From the NCBI GenBank assembly GCA_037074705.1, contig CM073591.1, positions 33,956,587 through 34,020,586 on the forward strand: a DNA stretch of 64,000 nucleotides, read 5' to 3'. Below are positions 10,501 through 53,813 of this stretch, piece after piece. The notes under the pieces were generated by a model that worked only from the letters and a program-made list of their open reading frames with translations, was not told where the DNA came from and made no database searches. The position numbers and the translations under genes are program-made. The stretch is from Zhengitettix transpicula. Its lineage: Eukaryota > Arthropoda > Insecta > Orthoptera > Tetrigidae. Each line of letters opens with the position of its first letter. The first letter of the stretch is position 1.

Positions 10501-13500
10501 CAGATGAGCCGGGGAGTTGAGGATCTGCACGACAGCGTCTGCGACGTCTTCGGGTTCCATGCTGGGCTGTTGGTAGACCTGACGCTCTGCAGCCGTGCCC
10601 ATGGCTGTCCTGAAGATGTCCGTCTTCACTAGACCCGGGCTGATGGTCTAAAACAGTAGGACGGCAGCCGTTATTCGGAATAATGGGGAAGTGATCAGAA
10701 ATGGTCTTAGAGGACTTTTCTGGAATAAATTAATTTCCTGGGCGTCTAAGCATTAAGTAGCTGGTTTCATATGCAATTAAAAAATCGAAAAAATCTCCTG
10801 GAATTTTATTTCAGCTATGTTTGGAATTAGTCATACTCAAAGCTTATTCCGCAAACTGTACATACTGTATGAAACTAACTTCGTTCTGTTTAATCGTTTT
10901 ACAATCTGCCAAATTGTAAACGACATACGCTATTAAGTACGTCACAGAACTGAAAAGTGATTATAGGGGAAGTTAAAATAAGTTTTAGACAAAATCAGTC
11001 TCTTAGTATTATTTGCGAGATGACGTCAATAATCCTGAGACCGCCATTCTCCATGTCAAATCGATTATGAGATAATTTAAAACAAAAAAGAATGCTGTTT
11101 CTGACACGCTTCCCTCAGTCATGCTGGATTATGAAGCGAGTAGGGATTTGACTAGCATCCGGAAGTGACGTCAAAGTGTGAAAGGAGGACTGGAACATGA
11201 TTGATGATTGATTTTGCTTGCGAAGAAGCTACAGAAAAGTTATAAAAAGGCTGCAAGGTGGAGTGGGTATCATTTTCTGATCATGTTTTCCAAGACTGCC
11301 AGGGGAAATAGTTTTCAGGAGTTGCGTGTGATCAGGAAGTCAATGCAGTACCAAACAACGATTAGCTTCCAGCCTCTAGCAATTCCGCAGGCAGCCGACA
11401 CTACAGCAAAAATCGTATTATGCGATGAATACAGCCGTAATCGTTGACAGTCAGGCCGTGAGCTTGAGAAAACTTTTATGCAAAATATTGTAAAATTTTT
11501 ATTGTTGTATCTAAATTGGTGTGTCTGAGGGGCGTGCATTGTTGTGCTATGAGGGTTCATTGGTGATGTTGAATTTGATGAGTCGGATGGAATGGGTGAG
11601 TGGTGTCTCGGGTGGGTTAGGAGGTTCCAGAGTGTTCTGGGGGAAGGATGAGATCGATAGGGCGTTTTCTTTTGAGGCGACGTGAGTGTAGTGGTGTGGG
11701 AGAGTTGCTATGGAATTGCTGGATCGTGGTGTTAGGATGGTTGAAGGTACTTTTGATTAGTGAGGTTACGGATTTTGTGATTAAGGACTTGACTTGGGGA
11801 AGTTTGAGTCTTGTCGTGGTGAATGATGGAATTTCTGAAGTACCAGGGAGAGTTAGTTCTTTTTTTTTATTCTTTTTTTAGGGCAACAGGCTACATGAGG
11901 GTGATCCACATTGGGCAACTCCCCTTTAATAGCATAGGAAGGGATTTGAAAGGGGGGGGGGTGCGGAAGGGTAGAGGAAGGTAGCCAAGGTTTACTAGGA
12001 CCCCCGGGCTATGGTTTAAGGATCCTACCCGGCATTCGCCTAAAGAAATGCAGGGAAAACCCTAGAAAAACCTGCATCAGGTAGGTCGGGCATTGGGTAC
12101 TTGTCCCACGCCCTTCCGATAGCAGGAGAGGAGTTTGCTGTGGGGACGCAGCATTGCCTTCTCCGTGCCTCGACCTGTTTAAGAGGCAGCTGGCCGACTA
12201 TTCCAATGGAAATAGCGGAAAACTCTTACCGTATGCCCAAGGTCTGTGACCCCGGAACATACACCTCTCAAAACAGGCCGAGGTGCCTCGGCTTGTGGGA
12301 ACCTTAGTTCAAAAACGGAGAGGAAAAGGCATCCCCAAAGGTAGCCCCTTCGTATCTCTCGTAAAAGGTTCAGCCTGCGAGAGAACATCCCTCGCAGGTT
12401 GGGAGAGTTAGTAATTGTGCGAAGGGTTATATTTTGTTTTGTTTGGATTTCGGCTGAATGGGTTATGCCAGGAAAATGTGGCATTATTTATTTTTGCCTG
12501 CTTTCGTGACTATTCAAAACTAGTAGTAACACTGAGTGAGGAATTAGGTTACTCATTGGTACCCAAAAATATTCTTCTAGCTAACTAGGGGTTGTTGTTT
12601 GAAATAAGTGCTTCAGAAATCCACACTTTTATGTTTTTATAAATTATTTTCGTCTGGAAATATGTGCACATAACTGTTTAATATCAATATACAATTACCT
12701 TGTCTGCAAATATTGAAATTTATAAGTACATTTGCTTGTTGCACCACAGTTTATAAACACTGTGAAAACTCTTTCGATGTCGGAAGAATCAAGATGTTGG
12801 AATCTCGGATATTTCATCGTCTCGGTTACAAAAAAGGTGACAGAAGTAAGCAGGATTCAAAATAGGATTGTTAACGTGTAAAAGTACAACGATGTCGAGA
12901 TTTAAAAGAAACGCTTGAATAGCAGTCTGCATTTTGAAACTTTGTACATTGTGGAAATTAGAACTATTGAGATTATATAAACATTGAAATTTTGAACACC
13001 TGGATATTAATGTGTGAGAATAGCAGGCGGAGATTGGAACCCAAATTCTTTCGTTGGGGGAAAAAAACTTTTACTGCAACAGGAAATTTTTATTGCTTTT
13101 CGTACTTTTAACTCGACTTTGTCCTTCCCATTTATTGCATTTACGTTTTATTTCATAGAAGTCCTACTAGTGGTAAGTGCGGAGTACGTACGGCCACCCT
13201 GATTCCGGACGCCAGAAGCTCGTGGCGCATTCCATCGGCGAGGGCTCGAACTGCGTGCTTGGTCGCCGTGTAGAAGTGCAGGGCCGCCAATTCTGGGACG
13301 AAGTGGGCCACATTGCTGCCACAACAAGAACCAAAATGACACTATATAGCTTAATTGGGTACTGACTGTACGTGGACTGAATAATGAAAATAAAAACGAA
13401 AAAGTTCTCATGCTATTTTGGAAAAATGATTTAAATTATATTGAGTTTTTATTTCCAAGAAAGAAATTATAAGTTGTTTCATTGTCGCTAAAAGTGACAG

Positions 13501-16500
13501 ATTTTATCAGGAAATACAGAAGAAGTAAGATCTATTAACGAATTTGATATTTAAAATATTTGATTAGATTAGATTAGATTTTATTAGTTGCATTAGTTCT
13601 CTGCTGAAGAAATAGGACTAGTCAAATTGATATTACTTACAAATCTATGAATGGCATATACATAAATACTGTAGATGTTTAAGACTATACATAAATAGTG
13701 ATATGAAGAATTTAAAGTGTACATATTTGAAATTACATTAAATGGGCTCAGGGAGAATATAAGGAATACTACATACGTAAATAAGGGAGAATAAGTTAGG
13801 ATCACAGAACATTACACAAGAAATAAATCTTTAATATAAAGTAAGGAATAAAAAATAATTGCAAATAATTTAACTTCACTTCATTAATAGCACTAAAAAG
13901 TTTTCGAAAATAACACTGCACTGCACAAATAACACTCCCATTTGCTTATCATCTTGTACTGATTTATTGAAGAGAAGAATCGACAAAAATATCGAACAGC
14001 AAATTTTTGTATTCATTTTGAATGAAAGTGCGTGGATTTGGTCTGTTTGGAATATTTTAGCTGCAACTAATTTCGGTCACGTTAGTTTAAAAATACCATA
14101 AAACACAATTAACCATAAAAATTATATTGCTTGTCCATAATCTGACGAACACCAAAGAAAAGCAGAAAAAATATTGGGAAGGATGACTAAACGACTAAAG
14201 ATTTTCATTGGAATCTTCTTTGGGACTTTTCACTGACGAAAATATTGTTGCTTATATCCGCATCCAAGACGGTATTATACTATTCCGAAACTTTTGTTTT
14301 TAGTAGCAATAACAGAGAATCAGTAAATAGACGTACTTGGTTCAGCACTACCTCCAGAAAGTTTTTTTTATTCTTATGCAGTCAAGTAACATATTTCACT
14401 TTCCACTCCCTCGTCATTATCATTCTTCCATTTGACTTCTGGATTTTATAATTGGTTCTACCTTATTATTTTTAATTTTCTCAATCTAATTCAGTCTCAG
14501 ATTTTCAGTTGTATTATCATCTTAGACAACTTTCCACATAATCAAAAATTACAATGAATTTAGTGAGTGGATGTGGTTTTTGTGACTGACCTGCTGATGT
14601 GGATGATGTGTCCGTCGGCGATTTGGCGACGTCTCATGGACATGGCGGCTTCCCTGGAACACAGGCACAGAGCGACCACGTTCACGTCCAGGAGGCGACG
14701 CCATTCGTTTGGAGAACCATCTGGCGAAAAGCGAAGTACCAATTAAAGACGAGGAAATAGGAAATAAAAATAAATAAAACCAGAGTAAAAAGAAAGAAAA
14801 CAGAACTACGTGAAATTTGATGAAATATAAAGTGACAACAAAGGGATGAAATATTAGAAAAATTTAAAATAACATATTTTTATGAGGATACAGTTTGACT
14901 GTCGCAAGGTTTATAATAGCTGTATTCAGGAAAGGAAAGCTTATAGAAAGAAACTGTTTTGGAAACCCTTAAACACTTTTTTTATTATCAAGCATAACTC
15001 AGTGGTGCTTAAATATGTTATTTATATATTTTAGATGATATCATGATGGTAGAGAACTAAATCATGTTTACAGATGTGCTGGCCATTTTCCTATCAGTCT
15101 TCTTTTTACATAATTTTCTAATAGTGGTTCTGCTAAAGGATGTGAATGCGATTTGAGCTTTTTTTGATGACCAACACACATGGACAGTCATTGCGTCTTC
15201 GCTCATTTGTTATGTAGCAGCGGGAATTAACGATGTCCCTCAATATTTTAGACTGGCATCGTTGAATTATTGCAGTATTGGACTTACTGATACATCTCCA
15301 TAATTCTATCCCGTAACAACATTTTGGCATAGTTATGTTTTTGTAGAGTAAAAGTTTGTTTTCTATGGACATGGGTGACATGCGTCCTAGTAAACAGTGG
15401 ATTATTTTTGTTTAATATCCTTAGATTTTTATTTTCTTGGTTATATGAATTTTCCAATTGAGCTTGCTATCGAGATGTAGATATTTGCCAGAGAATGGTA
15501 AAATTTAAATAGATAGGTGGATACTGTTTTTTACATAATGGAAACGTCACACGTAACCAGTTTATTCATTTAGTTTCATTATCCTTTTCTGAACTCATAC
15601 TTTAAGATTTTTTTTAGGGTAACAGGCTACATGAGGGTAATCCACATGTTGAAAATTACCCTTTAATAGTATAGGAAGGGATCTGAAAGGGGGGGATGCG
15701 GAAGGGTAGAGGAAGGTAGCCAAGGGTTAACTAGGGCCCCCGGGCTTAGTTTAAGGATCCTACCCGGCATTCGCCTAAAAGTAATGCAGGGAAAAGCCTA
15801 GAAAAACCTGCAATAGGTAGGTCGGGCATTGGCTACTTGTCCCACGCCCTTCCGATAGCGGGAGAAGAGTTTTCTGTGGGGACGCAGCATTTCTTTCTCC
15901 GTACCTCGACCAGTTTAGGAGGCAGCTGGTCGACTGTTCCAATGGGAACAGAGAGCAACTCTTACCGTATGCCAAAGGACTGTGACCCCGGAACATACAC
16001 CTCTCAAAACAGGCCGAAGTGCCTCGGCTTGTGGGAACCTTAGTTCAAAAACGGAGAGGAAAAGGCATCCCCAAAGGTAGCCCCTACAAGGTAATGCCTG
16101 CGAGAGAATAGCCCTCGCAGACTGTTTTACTCCATACTTAAAGAAAGTTCAGCCTTGTTTATATCAGTATGTGAGGTAAGAATTACCTATCACCTGCAAC
16201 AGTTTGTTGTACAATATTTTTGATCGTTGAAACCCTTTGTGGTGATCGATTTTCTACCCCTTATATTTTAACGTGGTGTAATGTAATTTTTCTGGCAAGC
16301 AGAAAGAATTTTCCTTCTAAATTTTGTCCAAGCGCGCAATCAATTCGCATATTCGAGGGTGGTCCGTTAGTTACGGTCGGGCCTCCATTGCATTTCGAAG
16401 GGAGCTGGCAGATGTTTTAAACGGGAGGAAAAAGAACCTCAGCCGACCGTGAAGGCAGCCTCAGAAAACAAGTGCTTGGAGGAGGGTGGCTCCTTGCACC

Positions 16501-19500
16501 ACATTACAAAATTTATTTGGTAACAACCTGCAATACCAAAGGAGTGGCTAGGTCCAGTCTAGCACAACTACAGAATCCAACTTCGACGATCAACCTGTCA
16601 ACCAGGGAGTTGCGGTAAAGTTAACTACGCCAACCCAACCAGCATCGGAACAAACAAGTTTCCGGAGGAACCACTACAAGCATTCACAAGTAAATAAACA
16701 CCATTTTCGTCTAAGCGCGATATTTGCATTTTTATATTTTAATACCTTTAAAAAAAATTACGCCAGCGTTCCTTGAGAATAGCCTTTGATGCTACCTAAG
16801 AGAATTCTTTCTGCTCTCCGTAGTATAAGCCAGTTATAAATTTCAATTCATTTTGTTTTACATTAATAATTTAATCTGAGTTATTATTAAATAAATTGTA
16901 AAAAAATTCATTATATTTTTTAAATTAAATGTCCTTAATAAAAATAAAAATCCGTAGTGGCCAGTAAGACACCACACCTTAAACTAGATATTGGACCGAG
17001 AATTGAATTTGTGACTCCGACCTTGATTTGTACTTCGATCATGCAGTGAAGATCATTTATGTCATTGCAATACTCCGCCACTGGAATTTTCCATATAAAG
17101 AATTTCTCTAAATCTGCCGAGGTTTGTTTTTAGTTCGGAAGAAGCGCGTGTACAAGGAATTCAAAGGTTTACTATTCTAACACGAAAATGTGTTGATATT
17201 GTGCTCATTAACGTTACCGATAAATTTTAAAAAGTTAAAGTTTCCTAAGGGAAAAGTTTGGAACTACGACACGAGACTGTGTGAGGGATAATCAGTCGAA
17301 TGGAGGTTTCGTATATACTTTCAAACGATAGTAGGCAGCTGAGTGTTTGCTAGGACGGGTAGATGATCAACAGGAAAAGTTTCCGAGCCGAAATCAATAG
17401 CATCGAAAATGATTATGTGGCGTACCGTGTGGCAGGTGGGAAAATGGAATTAGAAATTCGGCACGGTCAATTTTGAATACAGTTTCAATACTCAGAAGAT
17501 CAGAAACACCTGAGACAGTAGTAAATATGAAAGATGAATATGGGAATAAATAAACCAGGAAACAGTTGAAGTGGTGTTGAAGGGACTATACCAAGTCGTT
17601 TGTTTTTTCATTTTATAATTCAAATTTTTCCCCTCCTTACCGAGTAAGCCCTTGTGTCCGGCAATCCCCGCGTTGTTGACGAGCACATCCACACCTCCGA
17701 GGTGGTCCTCTAGGTACTGGAAGGTGTTGCGGACGTCCTCCTCCACCCTCAGGTCGCACAGGACGGGGTGGACGCGAGGGTCCCGGAGGCCTAGTTCCTG
17801 AAACAGAGGAAAAGTTACGTTCGAATCGAGAAAAACACGAAAAAGAATCATTTCATAAATACCATATAATTGAGAAACTAAAATTTAAACTTTTCCACAA
17901 GGAAATGCACATCAGTAGTGAATGAATTCATAAATCGGTTTTGCGCCGAATGGTTTATTAGTTCCCTTGCAAGTACTGTATATTATATGTGAAGTTGATC
18001 TAATAGTATCTGTTTGATCTCTTTTTCACGTTAATCGTTGTCAACGGAAGAGAAATATATTATTTTATATGGATCTGTCAGGATAATTCGTCTCGAATAA
18101 TCGGAAAGTGTAGTGTTATTTAATGAGGTTTATTAATATTTCAGACGTGTAGTTTACGTGAAAAAACAATTTAACCTAACATTAGAATTTCATTTTATCT
18201 CTTTGCTTGCCTATTTAAAATAATTTCTCTTTTATTTATTTTTTGAATTCTCATATACGAGTAGTTCAAAAATATTTTTATGTAGCTCTGTTTATTTTCC
18301 CATCGATGTATTTTCTAATAATAATTTTTATTTTTCCTGTTTCCTCAGAATAGGAATAAGTTCATGGTAATACCATAGCCCAAATTTTGAGATTTATATT
18401 GCACAGAGTGCATTGTTTGCCTGTTCGGAATAACTACATTTGGATTGACTGATTTAGGAAGCGTCACTACGGGTAGCATAACCTACAAGGAGATAACTTT
18501 TAAAATAAACTATTTCAATATATTTTTGGAAATATTAAATTAAATTTAAATTACTTTTCTAAAAGAAATTAATTTATCTCTCAGTTAATCTTGAAGATTG
18601 GAATCTAAAAAAACTGTAACTTATAAAAGAATAAAATATGGCCAAAATAAGGTCAGAATGATTTTATTCACTGAATTAGAATAAGTTATACTAAACAGTT
18701 AATACCCGTAAATTTTAGTATACGATAAAAGTTAAAATAAAACTCATTGTTGCTTCCCAAACCTCTTTAGATGTTATCTATTGTAATATATTTCCAATAA
18801 ATTTGAACGTGTTTCTTTACTATATTTGAAGAGGTCCCAAATAATGAAACGTGTTTTACTTTAATTTTGATTTTAAACTGCTGGCATAACTTTTAATTAA
18901 TTTAGAGAATAAATTTGTGACCTGTATTTTTGGCCATATTTAATTATTTTATGCATTCAGTCAATTGTAACTGAAACATTGGTTAGCTGAACGCCTGATG
19001 ATAATACGAATTAATTTCTTAATATATAATAGCTTCTTCTTACTTAATTTATTACTTGAGGTTCCTAAACGAAAACATATTTCTATGAACAGTTTCCTTA
19101 CATTTGTCAACAAACTTCAATCAATTTGTTGTTCTTCGTTTCAGCTTCGCTTAAATCACGTCTACTGATGAAACTTTTCACTTTTCACTATTCTATGAAA
19201 AGATAAGTCTCAGAACACGAGAGAGAAAATTGATAAACATTATTTAGCACGACTGATTCATAAAAATAAAATGAATCAGTTTTATCCTTGAAAATAAATC
19301 ATACGAACCGCAGAGTGATATTGCGCATAATTTCCCGAACACTCCCTTAACATGTGAGCTCTACAACTGTGAAGCTAACCAGTTACCTGTAGCGCGTCCA
19401 CTTCTAAATCCATGGCGACGACGTCCATCTGCAGCTGAAGTAGACGCTTCACGATTCCGAGGCCGATGCCAGAGTTTCCCCCCGTCACCACAGCAACGCG

Positions 19501-19533
19501 TCCTTCCCAGCTTCCTCCTTCCTGATCCTCCAT
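7491..19533 (-). CDS. SDR gene A, complete (6 coding exons)
   Basis: Classical short-chain dehydrogenase/reductase resembling DHRS11/insect farnesol dehydrogenase, expected to oxidise or reduce an alcohol/carbonyl with a nicotinamide cofactor. Exons: 19533-19387, 17797-17641, 14720-14591, 13315-13192, 10647-10498, 7532-7491; 750 nt, 249 residues plus TAG, the usual length for the family. All introns are GT-AG and phases match (0,1,2,0,0). Motifs: TGGNSGIG (17-24) for cofactor binding, NNAG (90-93), DVNVVAL (113-119), YTATK (160-164) with catalytic Tyr and Lys, SPGLVKTD (189-196). Asp42 at the end of the second strand suggests NAD(H). Val147 occupies the position 13 residues before the catalytic Tyr where SDRs carry Ser. 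No signal peptide is seen, so it is probably cytosolic. The start ATG has A at -3 and G at +4. It follows gene B in tandem. The exact substrate cannot be told from sequence. Confidence 0.88.
7817..7854 (-). ncRNA. Hammerhead-ribozyme-like core
   Basis: Minus strand: CTGAAGA, then a perfect 5-bp stem GATAC/GTATC, then GAAACGTTGTAACG. Fits the hammerhead core CUGANGA-stem II-GAAA, with CGTT/AACG as a possible stem III. Stem I is weak by eye. Confidence 0.5.
9760..9899. repeat. 140-bp foldback, 28-bp arms
   Basis: 9760-9787 is the reverse complement of 9872-9899 with one mismatch (arms AATGAATAATAAAG...CAATTCAGA). GAAACGT-like sequence occurs in both halves. Confidence 0.85.
9825..9862 (+). ncRNA. 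Hammerhead-ribozyme-like core in a foldback
   Basis: CTGACGA, short GGA/TCC stem, GAAACGTTGTGG. Lies inside the inverted repeat 9760-9899. Confidence 0.42.
10225..10472 (+). mobile_element. Family S, 5'-truncated copy (S4) beside gene A exon 5
   Basis: Last ~250 bp of the element, tail AAAAAA at 10467-10472. It lies in gene A's last intron, antisense to the gene, 26 bp from the exon 5 border at 10498. In gene sense it reads as a pyrimidine tract followed by TTTTTTAG|GGCAAC. Confidence 0.85.
10498..10647 (-). CDS. SDR gene A exon 5
   Basis: 150 nt in phase 0; acceptor TTTTAG, donor GTAAAT. Encodes residues 187-236: TISPGLVKTDIF, then a variable helix, then PEDVADAVVQIL and PAHLQ. SPGLVKTD is the conserved Pro-Gly loop after the substrate pocket. 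A truncated family S repeat lies 26 bp past the donor. Confidence 0.92.
11858..12400 (-). mobile_element. Family S full-length copy (S5), perfect 12-bp TSD
   Basis: GGGAGAGTTAGT occurs at 11846-11857 and 12401-12412. The element runs from AACCTGCGAGGGATGTTC (5' end, one hairpin unit) to an A-rich tail, 543 bp. It defines the family's ends. Lies in gene A intron 4 (between exons 4 and 5), sense to the gene. Confidence 0.9.
13192..13315 (-). CDS. SDR gene A exon 4 (catalytic YxxxK)
   Basis: 124 nt; acceptor GGCAG, donor GTACGT. Reads SNVAHFVPELAALHFYTATK and continues HAVRALADGMRHEL to IRVA (residues 145-186). Tyr160 and Lys164 form YxxxK. The residue 13 positions before Tyr160 is Val147, where Drosophila ADH and DHRS11 have the catalytic Ser; Ser144 and Ser145 lie 15-16 residues before Tyr. 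Confidence 0.92.
13562..13582. repeat. (TTAGA)n short tandem repeat
   Basis: Three to four TTAGA units followed by TTTTATTAG. Such tails often terminate LINE copies; no LINE body is clear beside it. Confidence 0.5.
14591..14720 (-). CDS. SDR gene A exon 3
   Basis: 130 nt between a CGCCAG acceptor and a GTCAGT donor. Encodes Asp102 to Ser144 plus two bases of codon 145. Contains WRRLLDVNVVAL, whose Asn115 is the conserved active-site Asn of classical SDRs, and ends in GHIIHIS, the strand that normally leads into the catalytic Ser. Confidence 0.92.
15100..15495 (-). mobile_element. Jockey-type LINE reverse transcriptase fragment (decayed)
   Basis: The minus strand reads KYLHLDSKLNWKIHITKK, stops, then LLGRMSPMSIENKLLLYKN, then YGIELWRCISKSNTAIIQRC and QSKILRDIV. 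This is the thumb-proximal end of Jockey-clade RTs (LDxxLxWxxHI; LLYK; YGIxLWGxASxSNI; QxFQSK). In-frame stops at about 15415-15440 make it a pseudogene. In gene A intron 2. Confidence 0.75.
15608..16132 (-). mobile_element. Family S copy (S6)
   Basis: One 5' hairpin unit, A tail at the low-coordinate end. Candidate TSD CATACTTTAAGA (15596-15607) against CATACTTAAAGA (16133-16144), one mismatch. In gene A intron 2, same strand. Confidence 0.85.
17641..17797 (-). CDS. SDR gene A exon 2
   Basis: 157 nt, phase 0 start and phase 1 end, flanked by TTTCAG and GTAAGG. Encodes residues 50-101 plus one base of codon 102, including the LGGVDVLVNNAG stretch. The NNAG tetrapeptide (90-93) stabilises the central beta sheet in classical SDRs. 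Confidence 0.92.
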
Positions 19534-19540
19534 ACTACAG

Positions 19541-51176
<31,636 letters not shown>

Positions 51177-52710
51177 CTGGAAGGAACATACTAAAAGTTA
51201 ACTCGTGTCCCAACTCTGAATAAGAGACGCCTTTGAAGTTACGCCGGGAACGTCTAAAACTACTTCTCAACCCGTAATTGAGAACGTAGCCACTCAACTG
51301 AACTTTCTGACAATTGCACGTATTTCGTTTCATAAATGTTTTAAATTCTCAAACACACAATTGTTAGATTTAAATTAAATTCGTATTTGGATATTCAGAA
51401 GGACTTGACGGTCTCATTCAGATGTGTGATCAGTCGACTACTCTTATGTTTTATGATTTTTAATTTCTTTGTACTCTCAATTCCTAAGGACCATGTGTAT
51501 TTGAATTTTGGACTTCCTTGTTTTTGTTTTTTTTTTAAATTTATCAGATAATTAACAATTGGAACTATATAGTACATGTTCCACGAGTTAATGTGATGAA
51601 ACAATAATACAATAACGTGAGCGGATACCCATCCAATGACGTTATCCGGATTGTGAACTTATACTGCTTTCAGGTCATTCGGCCATTTCGTTCCTTGTTT
51701 TGTAATGAAACGTGAATAACTCGAAATCAATAAACACATCAAGCTTTATTTTACTGTTAGGCCCTAATGTGTTGAAGAAAATTCTTGTAGGATAGAGATA
51801 TAAAAAAATTAGTACAAGTTAGATCAGTGCTAATATTGGATAATATTTGTGCATAAATTGTCTGAAATGTTCAGTACCGACTATTAATGACAAGAATATA
51901 ATGATGTTTGGAAGCAGCCTTGGAGTCTTAACTATCAATATATATTTATAACTAGTTCTTTTAAGCAGTAATTTATTTTCTAAAATGTTTATATAATACG
52001 AAAATAAATTATTTATAAATACAACCGTTTTCCATATTTATAAATTTAATTTTTCTACAACTCAGACACGTAGTGGACAATTATCGGAGGGAATCATCAT
52101 AAAAATACTAAAATAATTTCTCGGTACCGATCATTAAATTTTATTTTTCCCGTAAACAATTAATTTCCATATTATTTATAATTTTTCAGATTTAATTCTC
52201 ACTAGTACTTTCTCCCGACAGTCCTGTGACGCAACAACGAGTATTTTATATGCAGTTATATCGTGACACGTTCCTACTTTATTGATCTATTTCACGCTAT
52301 AAATAACCTTCATTTAGTATTGAGATCGAAGAAGTGACCTCGAAGGGCGAGAAAATGGCTTTTTCAAGTACACGTAGAAAATTATCTTTCTTTTTCTTTT
52401 CATAATTCTCTTATCATCTTTCGTGAGAGAGAAATGCTGAAGCATCTCGTCTACGGCTCTTAAACGCTTTTTCTTCTCTAATCCCCAATTTCCTGTGACA
52501 CACTACCCGGTGAGTTGGGGCGTTTCCTATCTTCCTCACAGAGGTGAAACTGAGAACGATCGGAGTAAGGAGGTGAAGTTGAAGAAGGAAAACGAGAATC
52601 TAGTGTTAGAGGAACTTTCTTTTCGCATACGGACAGTAACGTCCCACAGTCAGTTCTTAAAGATATTTAATTATTTACAATGATATACGAGTAACTTGTG
52701 GAGAGCACGA
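51177..52710. other. Gene B intron 1 region, no exon 1 found
   Basis: Searched on the minus strand for a TGxxxGIG-encoding exon; none seen. AT-rich. Confidence 0.4.
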
Positions 52711-53239
52711 TTGTCTGCGAGGGGTATTCTCTTGCAGGCAATACCTGCAAGGGATGTTCTCCGAACGGCATAACCTTTTAGGAGAGATACGAAGGGGCTA
52801 CCTTCGGGTATGCCTTTTCCTCTCCGTTTTTGAACTAAGATTCCCACAAGCCGAGGCACCTCGGCCTGTTTTGAGGGGTGTATGTTCCGGGGTCCCATTG
52901 GAATAGTCGGCCAGCTGCCTCCTAAACTGGCCAAGGCATGGCGATGGGTAAGCTGCGTCCCCACAGCAAACCCCTCTCCCGTCATCGGAAGGGCGTGGGA
53001 CAAGTACCAAATGCCCGACCTACCCGATGCAGGTTTTTCCAAGGTTTTCCCTGCATTTCTTTAGGCGAATGCCGGGTAGGATCCTTAAAATATAGCCCGG
53101 GGGCCCTAGTTAACTCTTGGCTACCTTCCTCTACCCTTCCGCATCCCCCCTTTCTAATCCCTTCCTATGCTATTAAAGGGGAGTTGCCCAATGTGGATCA
53201 CCCTCATGTAGCCTGTTGCCCTAAAAAAAAAAAAAAAAA
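52711..53239 (+). mobile_element. Family S copy (S12), first of a tandem pair
   Basis: Two degenerate 5' hairpin units, full body with a small deletion near 52892, A17 tail directly joined to S13. Confidence 0.85.
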
Positions 53240-53813
53240 GTTCCTCTCCCGGGCATATCAAAGCCTACGAGAGGATTCTCTCGCAGGTAAACTGCGAGGG
53301 ATGTTGTCTCGCAGGCAGAACCTTTTAGGAGAGATACGAAGGGGCTACCTTTGGGTATGCCTTTACCTCTCCGTTTTTGAACTAAGGTTCCCACATGCCG
53401 AGGCACCTCGGCCTGTTCTGAGAGGTGTATCTTCCGGGGTCACAGACCTTGGGCATACGGTAAGTGTTCCTCTATTCCCATTGGAATAGCCGGCCAGCTG
53501 CCTCCTAAACTGGTCGAGGCACGGAGAAGGGAATGCTGCGTCCCCACAGCAAACTCCTCTCCCGCTATCGGAAGGGCGTGGGACAAGTACCCAATGCCCG
53601 ACCTACCTGATGCAGGTTTTTCTAGGGTTTTCTCTGCATTTCTTTAGGCGAATGCCGGGTATGATCCTTAAACCATAGCCCGGGGGCCCTAGTTAACCCT
53701 TGACTACCTTCCTCTACCCTTCCACATCCCCCCTTTCAAATCCCTTCCTATGCTATTAAAGGGGAGTTGTCCAACGTGGATTACCCTCATGTAGCCTGTT
53801 GTCCTAAAAAAAA
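53240..53813 (+). mobile_element. Family S copy (S13), second of a tandem pair
   Basis: Two hairpin units at 53263-53320 and full body ending GTCCTAAAAAAAA. AAAAAAAAGT occurs on both sides, fitting insertion into the S12 A tail. Confidence 0.85.

Noticed and set aside
18980..19015. GAAACATTGG ... CGCCTGATGATA resembling a hammerhead
   Set aside because: Core elements are in the wrong order and strand arrangement; no stem II.
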